Shown here one piece after another: positions 1 through 8,640 of a stretch of DNA of 42,559 bases. Position 1 is the first letter of the stretch. Every line of letters begins with the position of its first letter. Position numbers and translations under genes: made by a program. Source of the DNA: Acidimicrobiaceae bacterium (GTDB taxonomy: Bacteria > Actinomycetota > Acidimicrobiia > Acidimicrobiales > Poriferisodalaceae); the NCBI GenBank assembly GCA_002721305.1, contig PBKA01000010.1, positions 74,974-117,532 of the forward strand, written 5' to 3'. Below the pieces are notes generated by a model, which was not told the origin of the DNA, did not search any database, and was given only the letters and a program-made list of their open reading frames with translations.

Positions 1-94
1 CCACAAGGTCGACGGTGGCGTTGTGAGCAGCGTGATAAGGCGACGGAGAGGCGTCGATCCACGCTAGGAGGCCGTCAAGTGTTGAATCAGACAT
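1..94 (-). CDS. M18 family aminopeptidase, N-terminal fragment
   Basis: Only the first 31 codons lie inside the window; the gene runs off the left edge. The ATG at 94 gives a protein beginning MSDSTLDGLLAWIDASPSPY, followed by HAAHNATVDLV. The stretch D-A-S-P-S-P-Y-H-A is the hallmark N-terminus of M18 (aspartyl aminopeptidase-like) metallopeptidases, which remove N-terminal residues from peptides with two bound zinc ions; the metal ligands lie outside the window. It starts 7 bp after the stop of the LLM oxidoreductase upstream on the same strand, so the two are probably co-transcribed. The family call rests on this short motif only. Confidence 0.75.
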   Translation of the reverse strand, partial: MSDSTLDGLLAWIDASPSPYHAAHNATVDLV

Positions 95-101
95 CAATAC
101 C

Positions 102-953
102 TCACAAGGTCGAAAACTGTGCGACGACTTCCTCACCGAATTTGCTGAATTGAGCGGGATCCATGGGGGGAACAATCATTCGACTTACCCCTATCTCTGC
201 TAACTGTTCGACATAGTCGACGGTCATAGGACCCCCAGCCGTGAACTCCAAAGCTTCGGGATCTCTGCCGCATTTTTCCGCACACCTCCGCGCGTGGTCA
301 AACAGGGCTGATAGCTCTTCTGGATTGCCGCGTCCAGGGAAAAATCCGTCCCCTAATTCGCCAGCCCTGCGAGCAGCTCGCCTGCTATGTCCACCCACAA
401 TTATTGGGACATGTCGGTCCACAGGTTGAGGTCGGCTGTAGACGCTGTCGAAGTTCACAAAGTTACCGTTGTAACTGGCCACATCAGAGTTCCAAGCTTG
501 CCGCATGGCTTCGAGATATTCGTCGGTTCGGTCGCCACGGTCATCGAAAGGAACACCAAGCGCATCGAACTCTTCTTCTAGCCACCCGGACCCAACGCCG
601 AGGATCATTCGCCCCTTAGATAAACGATCTAAGGTGGCGACGGCTTTCGCGGTTACTAGTGGGTTCCGCTGGGGCATGATCATCACTCCCGTACCCAAGC
701 GAATCCTTTCGGTCGCGGCGGCGACGTAAGACAGCCAGATGAGTGGATCGGGAATATCGAAATCTTCCCTTCCGCCGGGCATCTTGCCATCTTTGGCGTA
801 GGGATACCGAGACGCGTATCCCGCAGGGACTACAACGTGTTCGACAGTCCAGATGGACTCGCAGCCGGCATCCTCAGCGGCGCGCGCCAATGATATAGCA
901 GCCTCGGGCTCGACGAACGGGCCTGTGTTGGCAAACATCACTCCGAATTTCAT
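102..953 (-). CDS. LLM class F420-dependent oxidoreductase
   Basis: A 283-residue protein of the luciferase-like monooxygenase (LLM) superfamily, a TIM-barrel fold using F420 or FMN. Visible family features are the N-terminal MKFGVMFANTG strand, the SIWTVEHVVVP segment, the LGTGVMIMPQRNP motif typical of F420-dependent members, the GRMILGVGSGWLEEEF loop, and a late VPIIVGGHSRRAARRAGELGDGFFPG block. Length is normal for the group. The substrate cannot be read from sequence; relatives reduce or hydroxylate small organic molecules. It shares a 47-bp divergent region with the rhomboid gene and is followed at once by the M18 aminopeptidase. Confidence 0.88.
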   Translation of the reverse strand: MKFGVMFANTGPFVEPEAAISLARAAEDAGCESIWTVEHVVVPAGYASRYPYAKDGKMPGGREDFDIPDPLIWLSYVAAATERIRLGTGVMIMPQRNPLVTAKAVATLDRLSKGRMILGVGSGWLEEEFDALGVPFDDRGDRTDEYLEAMRQAWNSDVASYNGNFVNFDSVYSRPQPVDRHVPIIVGGHSRRAARRAGELGDGFFPGRGNPEELSALFDHARRCAEKCGRDPEALEFTAGGPMTVDYVEQLAEIGVSRMIVPPMDPAQFSKFGEEVVAQFSTL

Positions 954-1000
954 GGGCAGACCCTAGTGGCTAGTGAGCATTTCGGCTCTACGGTACAACT

Positions 1001-1684
1001 GTGTTCACCGACGGTAACTACAACACAGCAGCACCAGCGACAGTTGCCTTGATCGGTATCAACTGTCTGCTGTTTCTCACAACCCACGACATGACTCTGA
1101 TCGGTAGCGCGTCGTTGGAACGAGATTCGCTCGTTGCGTGGGCAACATACGGGTTCCCAATAGATCAGTTAGGTGAGTGGTGGCGATTGGTGAGCGGAGC
1201 ATTTCTTCATGCCGACGTAAGACACCTTCTTTTGAACATGATCATGCTTTTTTTGCTCGGGCGACGACTTGAACGACAGATCGGCTGGGTGGTGTTCACT
1301 GCGGTTTGCACTACAAGTATGTTCTGGGGTTCTGCCGGTGCTCTTCTGGCGGCACCAAACACAGCGGTGGTAGGTGCGTCAGGAGTGGTTTACGGGATCA
1401 TGGCGGCTGTGTTGGTCGTGGAGCGCTCGAGCGGTAAGGATCCCTGGAGTGAGGGCTTGGGAACCTTAATTATCGTGAACGTTGTTCTTTCCTTCGTGAT
1501 CCCTGGGATCTCGGTAGGGGGTCATCTGGGCGGCCTGGTTGGTGGCCTGCTGTGTGGATGGGCTGCAGGCGATCAGAGACAAAGGTCCCTATCCCGAATG
1601 TGGACCAGATTTCCGCCACTCGCGCTCGCGGGATTCGTGATGGGCCTCTTGGCTGCCAAGACTTGGCTGAACCCATTGCTCTAA
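1001..1684 (+). CDS. rhomboid family intramembrane serine protease
   Basis: A 227-residue integral membrane protein with about six hydrophobic segments. The rhomboid signature is complete: WWRLVSGAFLHADVRHLLLNM at residues 60-80 (oxyanion-side HxxxxHxxxN), GASG at 125-128 with nucleophile Ser127, and GGHLGGL with catalytic His175. Rhomboids cut substrates within the lipid bilayer; the substrate here is unknown. The start is the GTG at 1001. The upstream TACAACT stretch sits right against the start, so a leaderless transcript is possible. It converges on the DUF4262 gene. Confidence 0.9.
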   Translation: MFTDGNYNTAAPATVALIGINCLLFLTTHDMTLIGSASLERDSLVAWATYGFPIDQLGEWWRLVSGAFLHADVRHLLLNMIMLFLLGRRLERQIGWVVFTAVCTTSMFWGSAGALLAAPNTAVVGASGVVYGIMAAVLVVERSSGKDPWSEGLGTLIIVNVVLSFVIPGISVGGHLGGLVGGLLCGWAAGDQRQRSLSRMWTRFPPLALAGFVMGLLAAKTWLNPLL

Positions 1685-1715
1685 ACGATTTACGACCTAG
1701 AACTAGCGCTCAGAA

Positions 1716-2195
1716 TCACCAACTACCGATAATTGGCTGTGCGTATCTCAGTTGCTCAGGCCAACTCTCATCCCACGGGAAAGTTCCATCCCGGTGAGGC
1801 CACACGAACTGACACACCCTCCACTCTTGATCGCCGTATATGTCGTCGAGGGTGGGAAAATAGTCTGCGAAGCGATCAATATCGATGCTCAACAGAAAGC
1901 TAAGTTGATCACCATCGAGCAGACCGCTGAAAGCTTCTCCGACGGGAAGCGTTCCGCCTAGACGCAGGTGGTTGACGATGAGATCCAGCAACCCTCTAGC
2001 CGCAACTGGCGCGAGACCGAAGATCACCAATTCAGGATGCCCGACAAGGGCTTCGAGACCGAAGGTGTAAGAGTAGGCGGCGCGCAAATGTTCTTGATCT
2101 GACGGCGCTACAGGTTCGATTCCCCAGCCGTGCGTCTCCAGCATCCACGCAAGCTTTTCTTCATGCTCCATGGGCTCATAGGTCGGATCTGTCAC
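1716..2195 (-). CDS. DUF4262 domain protein
   Basis: A 159-residue soluble protein resembling DUF4262: the core reads YSYTFGLEALVGHPELVIFG (the family's YTxGL...hPEL signature), followed by a region rich in acidic and aromatic residues. No biochemical role is established for the family. The GTG at 2195 is preceded by a strong GGAGGAAAG ribosome site on the minus strand, which fixes the start. It lies 17 bp downstream of the EamA gene and looks like the third gene of a leftward operon with the cyclodeaminase-like enzyme and exporter. Confidence 0.72.
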   Translation of the reverse strand: MTDPTYEPMEHEEKLAWMLETHGWGIEPVAPSDQEHLRAAYSYTFGLEALVGHPELVIFGLAPVAARGLLDLIVNHLRLGGTLPVGEAFSGLLDGDQLSFLLSIDIDRFADYFPTLDDIYGDQEWRVCQFVWPHRDGTFPWDESWPEQLRYAQPIIGSW

Positions 2196-2212
2196 TTACT
2201 TTCCTCCGCCGG

Positions 2213-3055
2213 TTACGATCGAAATTCCCTGGTGCCGCTGCTGATAGCAATAGCAAAGATCACGGCGCCTATTCCCAGACATTCTGACCAACTCGGTGAC
2301 TGACCCAAGCTCAAGAACCCCACCACCGTGGCCGTGACTGGCAGTAGTGCTTGGAGAAACGCAAATCTGGATCGAGTTATTTCCTTCATAACAAATTGAT
2401 CTATGCCGTAGGGGATCACGTTAGACAGCAGTGCAGCGGCAAGCGCCAAAAGCAGGATTCGTGGATCAGCGAAAGCAACACCTACCTGATCAGCGCCAGC
2501 GGGGCTAATCACGAAAGCTCCTATGAGCATTCCCACACCCAATCCATCTACAGCAAGCCCATCTCGAGCGACTCGATGTCCAAGAACTATGTATCCCGCC
2601 CACATGGTTCCGGCCAAGAGTGCGAATAACACCCCTAGTAGTGTTCCGTCGTCTTGAACCCCAGCAAGTATCACCACCCCTGAAGCGGCAAGCAGCAGAG
2701 CCCCCGCGGATCGCGCCGTTCTGGTTCCGATCGCAGCTATAGCTATTGGTCCTAGAAACTCGATGGCCACGGCATTGCCGAGAGGAAGACGGTCCATCGC
2801 CAGATAGATGAACAAGTTCATTAAGGCAAGGGCTGCACCGAATGCTCCTGCCCACAAGAATTCTCGATGATTCCACGAACGCCGCCACGAACGACGAAAG
2901 CCGATCAGAACTAGCGCTGCACCGAGGACCCGAAGGAAAGCAACTCCACCTGGAGTAATTTCGTCAAAAAGTCCTATGGCGGTTGCGGCGCCGAGATATT
3001 GAGAAATACCTCCGATTATGAATAGGACCTCGGGAGGAGGACGTACGGGAGACAT
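2213..3055 (-). CDS. EamA/RhtA-like DMT family transporter
   Basis: A 280-residue membrane protein with about ten predicted helices arranged as two EamA repeats, as in drug/metabolite transporters. The segments SQYLGAATAIGLFDEITPGG and FLRVLGAALVLIGFRRSW, then FLGPIAIAAIG, resemble RhtA-type amino-acid exporters. It starts 2 nt after the stop of the ornithine-cyclodeaminase-like gene and is followed by the DUF4262 gene, suggesting one transcript. Export of an amino acid or a related metabolite is a reasonable guess from family and context, but the substrate is not readable from sequence. Confidence 0.82.
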   Translation of the reverse strand: MSPVRPPPEVLFIIGGISQYLGAATAIGLFDEITPGGVAFLRVLGAALVLIGFRRSWRRSWNHREFLWAGAFGAALALMNLFIYLAMDRLPLGNAVAIEFLGPIAIAAIGTRTARSAGALLLAASGVVILAGVQDDGTLLGVLFALLAGTMWAGYIVLGHRVARDGLAVDGLGVGMLIGAFVISPAGADQVGVAFADPRILLLALAAALLSNVIPYGIDQFVMKEITRSRFAFLQALLPVTATVVGFLSLGQSPSWSECLGIGAVIFAIAISSGTREFRS

Positions 3056-3057
3056 TG

Positions 3058-4035
3058 TTACATGCTCACCGTGACGCCGACTCCGCGACTTCTGGCAGCA
3101 TCTAAGGCGATTGTTGACGCAACAGCATCTTGAATAGCGATACCCACGGACTTGAAAATCGTCACTTCATCATCATGATCGCGACCTGGATGATCGCCTA
3201 GCTCCACCGCACCTAACTCGTGTACGTCATCAGGATCAATGAATCCCGCTGCTCGGGCGGCAATTACTTCTCCTGCTTCGGACCAACAAGCATCGACTTG
3301 GTCAACAAAAATCGAAGCGGACTTGAAGAGCGAAGGCGAAATCTCAATCATTGATGGCTGAAAAGATCCGACCCCAACGATGTGAGTACCTGGGATGATC
3401 GATGTCTCAGAAAAAGTCGGAACAGAAGAAGTAGTGGCGGTCCAAACAATGTCCGCGCCACGCACCGCTTCGTCAGGGTCTGACGTTACGCGAACTGCTG
3501 GGCACCACTCATGTCGAGACAAGTCATCCGCCAGCTTTCGAGCGTTGGCTTCAGTGGGACTGAATAGCCGGATTGATTGGATATCTCTGGCGTTACAAGC
3601 AGCCTCGATTCCCGCTCTCGCCTGTGTTCCGCTGCCCAACATCGCTAATGAATGGCTGTTTGCCCGGGCCAGCAATTGGACCGATGCCCCGCCTGCTGCA
3701 GCAGTTCGGATCGCGGTAAGCCGAGATCCATCAATAAGTGCAACGGGGGAGCCGGTCAATGAATCAAAAACCTGCACAATTGATTGAACGCTCGGCAGGC
3801 CACGTGACCCGTTGTCCGGAATAAACGTCACAGACTTGACTGAGACGGAAGACGAATTCTTAACGTAGGCGGGCATAAACAACGCGAGTTTGGAGCCATC
3901 GCCCAAGGGGATCGAAACCCGTTCTGGCATCTCAATGTCGTTGGAGCTCACTGCAGCAAACGCTTCGCGCATTGCTGCGATAGCCACCTCCATCGGAAGG
4001 CACTCATCTATGTCGTGTCCTGAGAGAATAAGCAT
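3058..4035 (-). CDS. ornithine cyclodeaminase / mu-crystallin family protein
   Basis: A 325-residue protein of the ornithine cyclodeaminase/alanine dehydrogenase/mu-crystallin family. It has the substrate-domain SVKSVTFIPDN and RTAAAGGAS segments and an NAD(P)-binding turn in LAMLGSGTQARAGIEA. A second family block, ADIVWTATTSSVP, is also present. Members deaminate ornithine to proline, reduce ketimines or oxidise amino acids, so the exact reaction stays open. First gene of a leftward unit with an EamA exporter 2 nt downstream, which suggests handling of one amino acid or imino acid. It faces the ABC importer across a 209-bp divergent region. Confidence 0.85.
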   Translation of the reverse strand: MLILSGHDIDECLPMEVAIAAMREAFAAVSSNDIEMPERVSIPLGDGSKLALFMPAYVKNSSSVSVKSVTFIPDNGSRGLPSVQSIVQVFDSLTGSPVALIDGSRLTAIRTAAAGGASVQLLARANSHSLAMLGSGTQARAGIEAACNARDIQSIRLFSPTEANARKLADDLSRHEWCPAVRVTSDPDEAVRGADIVWTATTSSVPTFSETSIIPGTHIVGVGSFQPSMIEISPSLFKSASIFVDQVDACWSEAGEVIAARAAGFIDPDDVHELGAVELGDHPGRDHDDEVTIFKSVGIAIQDAVASTIALDAARSRGVGVTVSM

Positions 4036-4244
4036 CTTTTAAGATATTTGGGCGCTCAGGGAAGAACACCCCCCGCCGAGAGACTACCCATCGACGACAC
4101 CGCGACTGCGAGATGAGGTAACAAGTGTCCGCTATAGGTTGAATCGCGAATAGACTCCCGGTTGTTCCTGGCGTCGTGGTCGTGAGGACATTCGAACGAA
4201 ACGACTGAGCACGCCAATTTGTTACACCCAGGGAGGGTGAATTC
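4036..4244. promoter_or_regulatory. divergent intergenic region before the ABC importer
   Basis: This 209-bp gap separates the leftward cyclodeaminase-like gene from the rightward ABC importer and must hold both promoters. A TATAGGT box near 4130 is one possible -10 for the importer. The binding-protein start has a purine-rich AGGGAGGGTG ribosome site about 6 nt before the ATG at 4245. I see no clear palindrome, riboswitch fold or small gene here. Confidence 0.4.
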
Positions 4245-5561
4245 ATGAAGTTCAAGTTCCTGCGACTGCTAGGCGTAATGTTTGCCTTTGCGTTAGTCGC
4301 TGCCGCATGCGGTGGATCCGATGACGACTCCAGTAGTGAGTCGTCTAGTGGCAGTTCGTCTGCCGCTGAGGAGACCCACGACAGTCTCGGAGATGGCTCC
4401 CTAGGAGTCGTCACAGTGGAGGCTGGCGAAGATATCCAGATTCGTTCGTTGAACGCAATCACAGGTGACGTCGCATTCCTCGGCATTCCAAACCAACGTG
4501 GCGTCGAGCAAGCTCTTGCTGATTTCGGCGACATACACGGATTCAGTGTCACCATTGGCACAGGTCTCGACGATCTGTGCTCGGCTGACGGTGGGCAAGC
4601 AGCAGCGCAAACCATTGTTGCTGACGAACAGGTTGTCGGCGTTATCGGCACCTCTTGCTCGGGTGCAGCTACCGCGGCATCACCGCTAATCAGCGAGGCT
4701 GGAATGGTAATGATCAGCCCGTCGAATACTTCGCCGGCGCTGACATCTGACCTTGCAGGTACTGCGGGGGATAATTATCACCCGGGTTACTACCGGACAG
4801 CACATAATGACCTTTTCCAAGGTGCTGCTATGGCCAAGTTTGTGTATGAAGAACTTGGAATCAGTGCAGCGGCGGCAATACATGATGGTGACCCCTATAC
4901 ACAAGGCCTTGCCCAAGCATTTGCGGACGCATTTGAAAATCTTGGCGGTACTGTGACCGGATTCACCGGTGTCAACAAAGAAGACACCGACATGGTTCCG
5001 GTACTGACCGAAATCGCTGCAGGCTCACCTGGGGCGCTCTTCTTCCCGATCTTCCAGCCAGCAGGCGACTTCGTCGCTGACCAAGCTCCGGGAGTATCGG
5101 GTCTTGACGGCGTTGTGCTGCTTGGCGCCGATGGTCTCCAAGTACAGACATTTATGGAGCTTCCGCAGGCAGACGGCATGTACCTCTCCGGACCGGACCT
5201 TCGTTATGGCAGCAACACCAACCAGAGCACCGGTGTAACGGCTGATCAGTTCCTAGCTGATTACGAATCAAACAACGGAAACGCTCCAGAAGCACCATTC
5301 TGGGCGCACTCTTACGATGCCACCACCATCTTGTTGGAGGCAATCAAGGCTGCATCACATGTGCATGACGGCAACCTAGAAATTGATAGGGCTGGTGTAC
5401 GCGAGTACCTCGACGGTTTGTCGGGATATGAAGGCATCATCGGCACATTGTCATGTGATGACTTCGGCGATTGCGGAGCGCAGCGAATCACAGTTGTGCA
5501 AAACAGTTCAGCTGATTTCGCTGGTTCGATCGAGAACGTGGTCTTCTCCTTCGCCCCGTGA
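4245..5561 (+). CDS. branched-chain amino acid-type ABC transporter substrate-binding lipoprotein
   Basis: A 438-residue type I periplasmic-binding protein. The N-terminus has a lipoprotein signal (MKFKFLRLLG, hydrophobic stretch, then VAAAC) with lipid-modified Cys22. A low-complexity Asp/Ser linker (GGSDDDSSSESSSGSSS) follows, typical of actinobacterial surface lipoproteins. The Leu/Ile/Val-binding-like domain begins near residue 65 and includes VVGVIGTSCSGAATAASPLI and PSNTSPALTSD, the usual hinge and ligand-loop region. It captures substrate outside the membrane and delivers it to the permeases encoded downstream. Family members also bind urea, amides or aromatic acids, so amino-acid specificity is not proven. 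Confidence 0.9.
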   Translation: MKFKFLRLLGVMFAFALVAAACGGSDDDSSSESSSGSSSAAEETHDSLGDGSLGVVTVEAGEDIQIRSLNAITGDVAFLGIPNQRGVEQALADFGDIHGFSVTIGTGLDDLCSADGGQAAAQTIVADEQVVGVIGTSCSGAATAASPLISEAGMVMISPSNTSPALTSDLAGTAGDNYHPGYYRTAHNDLFQGAAMAKFVYEELGISAAAAIHDGDPYTQGLAQAFADAFENLGGTVTGFTGVNKEDTDMVPVLTEIAAGSPGALFFPIFQPAGDFVADQAPGVSGLDGVVLLGADGLQVQTFMELPQADGMYLSGPDLRYGSNTNQSTGVTADQFLADYESNNGNAPEAPFWAHSYDATTILLEAIKAASHVHDGNLEIDRAGVREYLDGLSGYEGIIGTLSCDDFGDCGAQRITVVQNSSADFAGSIENVVFSFAP

Positions 5562-5628
5562 TTAAGTCGCCCCAATAAGGGCACAGTTGGTTGACTTCGC
5601 GGAGTCGCCAGCTATTTCTGAATCGACA

Positions 5629-5665
5629 TCGGCCCCGACCCGGATGCAGTCCGGATCGGGGCCGA
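5629..5665 (+). terminator. GC-rich hairpin between binding-protein and permease genes
   Basis: Arms 5629-5644 and 5650-5665 pair over 16 bp with one mismatch (C5639/A5655) around a 5-nt loop, TGCAG. No U-rich run follows, so it is not a textbook intrinsic terminator. It sits between the binding-protein gene and the four coupled membrane/ATPase genes. It could be a partial terminator or a 3'-end stabiliser that lets the binding protein be made in excess, a common arrangement in such importers. Confidence 0.6.
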
Positions 5666-5728
5666 ATGTCAGTTATACACGTTGGCGAATTGGATTAACT
5701 CTCCGTCGCCTCGATTCTTGGGACGCAC

Positions 5729-6856
5729 GTGGCAGCTACGCATGACGCGAAACCGACATCCCGGGTGCTGTGGGTTGACCGTTTCCTGACGCTCATCCGA
5801 ATCGCCTTTGTCGTACTGATATCAGTTGGCCTCATCGCGTTTATCGCTCAACAGATCGATCCACAAAACCCCTTAGCTCGCTGGTTGAATCCCGACGCAA
5901 CGGGTCTCACCGCCCCCCAGTTCAAGGGCCTACTAGTCACTGGTCTGGCGCAAGGCGCCATGTACGGGCTGATCGCGCTCGGCTACTCAATGGTTTACGG
6001 CGTGTTGGGCTTCATCAACTTTGCCCACGGTGAGGTTTTCATGGTCGGCGCGATGTCGGGAATGATCACCTCCAACAAACTTGCCGATGCGGGTTTATGG
6101 GAAGATGCATTTCTCTTCTCCCTCTTGTTCGTAGTGGTTACCTCAATCACAATTTCGACTGCTACAGCAGTGATCATGGAACGGATTGCCTATCGGCCTT
6201 TACGCGGATCGCCAAGGTTGATTCCTCTAATCACCTCCATTGGTGTGTCATTTTTCCTGCAGAACATGTCAGTGGTTCTTCTAGGCCCAGGCGCCAAGTC
6301 GTACCCCTCACTGCCCAGTTGGCTTTCACAAAAACGCTCTGTGATCGGATTTGAGATAGAGGGAACGAAACTAGTTGTCCTACTGACAGCAGCCGTTTCA
6401 ATGGCCGGACTGTGGTTCTTGGTCGAACGAACAAGAACAGGTAAGGCGATGCGCGCGGTCGCAGAAGACAAAGAGATCGCCGCCTTAATGGGAATTGACG
6501 TTAACCGGACCATCGTCACTACTTTCGCGGTGGGTGGCGCCATGGCCGGTGTGGCCGGAATTCTTTGGGGGATCCTCTTTCGCAGTGTTATCCACACCAC
6601 CGGTTTCTTACCTGGGATTAAGGCATTTAGCGCCGCAGTTGTTGGCGGTATTGGCAATCTAGGCGGAGCAATGGCGGGCGGCCTATCGCTTGGCGCGGCA
6701 GAAGCAACTGCTCCGCTAGTACTCCTCGAACCCCTGGGTGTTGATGGGGTCTCACAACTTCGGGATGCAGTGGCGTTCGCGGTCCTTATCTTCGTGCTCC
6801 TTGTCCGCCCAAGTGGACTATTTGGTGAGCGGTTGTCGGATGAGGATCGAGCATGA
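5729..6856 (+). CDS. livH: branched-chain amino acid-type ABC permease (LivH family)
   Basis: A 375-residue inner-membrane permease. The LivH core starts near residue 68 with LLVTGLAQGAMYGLIALGYS and MVYGVLGFINFAHGEVFMVG, a highly characteristic block, and ends with the conserved FSAAVVGGIGNLGGAMAGG loop. An N-terminal extension of about 65 residues carries one extra transmembrane helix. The GTG at 5729 is the start used. Its last four bases overlap the next permease gene (ATGA), giving translational coupling. Together the LivH- and LivM-type subunits form the transport channel. Confidence 0.92.
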   Translation: MAATHDAKPTSRVLWVDRFLTLIRIAFVVLISVGLIAFIAQQIDPQNPLARWLNPDATGLTAPQFKGLLVTGLAQGAMYGLIALGYSMVYGVLGFINFAHGEVFMVGAMSGMITSNKLADAGLWEDAFLFSLLFVVVTSITISTATAVIMERIAYRPLRGSPRLIPLITSIGVSFFLQNMSVVLLGPGAKSYPSLPSWLSQKRSVIGFEIEGTKLVVLLTAAVSMAGLWFLVERTRTGKAMRAVAEDKEIAALMGIDVNRTIVTTFAVGGAMAGVAGILWGILFRSVIHTTGFLPGIKAFSAAVVGGIGNLGGAMAGGLSLGAAEATAPLVLLEPLGVDGVSQLRDAVAFAVLIFVLLVRPSGLFGERLSDEDRA

Positions 6857-8640
6857 CTGCTACTTCTGACAACTTGTCGATGCTTGAGGCCCCAGGTATT
6901 AACTGGCGGAGACAAATACGATTCGCGCTCGTAGGCGGCCTTTCGTCGGCGTTTATAGCTCTGGCGGGAATGCCAGTCGGTCTGGATGGAAGAAACATCA
7001 TTCGACCGATTTTGAGCATGGGGTATCTGGCGCTTCTCTGGGTCCCCTTCGTGTTCGCTAGCCTTGCCGGAAGCGTGGTCATTCTTGAAGGGATGACTGA
7101 AAGAGAACGCGACGCAAAAGACCTTGCGGCAGGCGCACTCGTTGGCTTGGGTAGTTCTTCGGGGCTGATCTTGCTGATGATCCTGATCCAGAATTTCAAT
7201 TTGCGTGACCCACTGGTGAACTGGAGTCCGCAATTACTGAACCTCCTGTCATTCGATCGTTCCATAGGACTCGGGATGTTGCTGTGGCTGATTCTTGGAA
7301 CAACGTTGGGACTTCTGGGCGGAGCGATGCACGTAGTTCCTGGCAAGGTTCGATCTCGAATCCTTGCGGTCGCCTTAGCCGTCTTCGCAGTGTCTGTTCT
7401 GGAAACCTTTCTTACCGATTTGTTGGAAGGTTTCGGCCTAGAAGTACTTACTGACTTCGTTTACTACAAACGCGGTGGCTTGGAAGTCCTAGGGGCGGTT
7501 GTGGTAGCAGCTTTGACCCTGATGATCCCCCTTATGGTCGGTTCCAAAATTAAGGACATCAAAACACGGGTCGTAGAGATGCCAAATGAGGAACGCAGAA
7601 GGGTCAACCTGCTGTTGCTGACCGTCTGCGCCGCACTGATGCTGGTGCTTCCTTTTTTCCTTGGAAAGATAACCAACGAGTTATTGGCAAACGTTGGCCT
7701 ATTCGTTTTGCTGGCGTTAGGCCTCAATATTGTGGTCGGCCTGGCTGGAATCCTTGACCTTGGTTATGTGGCGTTTTTCGCCGTCGGTGGATATACGACA
7801 GCGGTTCTTACATCTCCTAATTCCCCGGGATTTTCGCCCGAACTTCCGTGGCCTGTAGCTCTAATCGTTGTCGTAGTCCTAACGGGCATCGTCGGCCTCT
7901 TTATTGGCGCACCCGTCATTCGAATGAGAGGCGACTATTTGGCGATTGTCACCCTCGGGTTCGGTGAGATTATCCGCCTACTGTTCCTCAGCGACTGGCT
8001 GTCTGGATGGTTCGGTGGCGCTCAAGGCATTACCAACATTCCGGGCGTCGATGTCGGCATCGGCACCGTAAAAGGAACGGACCCGAGATCAGTTTTCTTG
8101 CTGGTTTTAGTTTTCTGTGCCATAGCCATCTACGTGTCGTGGCGTCTCGAACATTCGCGACTGGGCCGAGCCTGGATGGCGATTCGCGAAGATGAAGATG
8201 TCGCTGAAGCCATGGGAGTCAACACAACCAACACAAAGTTGATGGCGTTTGTGGTGGGAGCAGTGCTGGCAAGTTTCTCGGGAGCAATTTTCTCCGCAAA
8301 AGTCGGATCGATTTTCCCAACAAGTTTTCTGATGCTGGTGTCGATCATCATTCTCGTCGTCGTCATCGTTGGTGGAATGGGGAATATTGTCGGCGTGATA
8401 GTCGGGGCTCTCGTGTTAATTGGAGTGTTGGGTGGTCCGAAACAGCCAGGTCTGTTGCAAGAGTTCAGCCAGTTCAAGCTTTTGATATACGGGGCGTTGC
8501 TTGTGTGGATGATGCTCAAACGTCCAGAAGGTCTAGTTCCCAATGTTCGACGGACACGAGAACTTCACCAAGAAGAGTTCTTGCAGGACGCATGGCTCAA
8601 AGGGGAAATAGACACTGATGACCATGAGGACTCGCCATGA
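6853..8640 (+). CDS. livM: branched-chain amino acid-type ABC permease (LivM family) with long N-terminal membrane extension
   Basis: At 595 residues this is roughly twice the usual 300-350 of LivM permeases. The canonical domain begins near residue 250, with LGLNIVVGLAGILDLGYVAF near 289-308, and ends with the GGMGNIVGVIVGA cytoplasmic loop. Residues 1-245 are extra and hold about six hydrophobic helices (roughly 24-45, 50-78, 92-113, 135-160, 168-188, 210-231) with no match I recognise. The frame is continuous with no frameshift. It overlaps livH and livG by 4 bp each, so it is part of a tightly coupled importer operon. The role of the extension is unknown. Confidence 0.9.
   Translation: MTATSDNLSMLEAPGINWRRQIRFALVGGLSSAFIALAGMPVGLDGRNIIRPILSMGYLALLWVPFVFASLAGSVVILEGMTERERDAKDLAAGALVGLGSSSGLILLMILIQNFNLRDPLVNWSPQLLNLLSFDRSIGLGMLLWLILGTTLGLLGGAMHVVPGKVRSRILAVALAVFAVSVLETFLTDLLEGFGLEVLTDFVYYKRGGLEVLGAVVVAALTLMIPLMVGSKIKDIKTRVVEMPNEERRRVNLLLLTVCAALMLVLPFFLGKITNELLANVGLFVLLALGLNIVVGLAGILDLGYVAFFAVGGYTTAVLTSPNSPGFSPELPWPVALIVVVVLTGIVGLFIGAPVIRMRGDYLAIVTLGFGEIIRLLFLSDWLSGWFGGAQGITNIPGVDVGIGTVKGTDPRSVFLLVLVFCAIAIYVSWRLEHSRLGRAWMAIREDEDVAEAMGVNTTNTKLMAFVVGAVLASFSGAIFSAKVGSIFPTSFLMLVSIIILVVVIVGGMGNIVGVIVGALVLIGVLGGPKQPGLLQEFSQFKLLIYGALLVWMMLKRPEGLVPNVRRTRELHQEEFLQDAWLKGEIDTDDHEDSP

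Noticed and set aside
4004-4651. 215-codon minus-strand frame overlapping the importer promoter and lipoprotein start
   Set aside because: It overlaps a well-supported lipoprotein signal and linker on the plus strand and reads as Ser/Pro/Thr-rich shadow sequence.
6190-7233. 347-codon open frame on the minus strand opposite the two permease genes
   Set aside because: Composition is Ser/Arg/Pro-rich with no motif, and the plus-strand LivH/LivM match is unmistakable; it is an antisense shadow.
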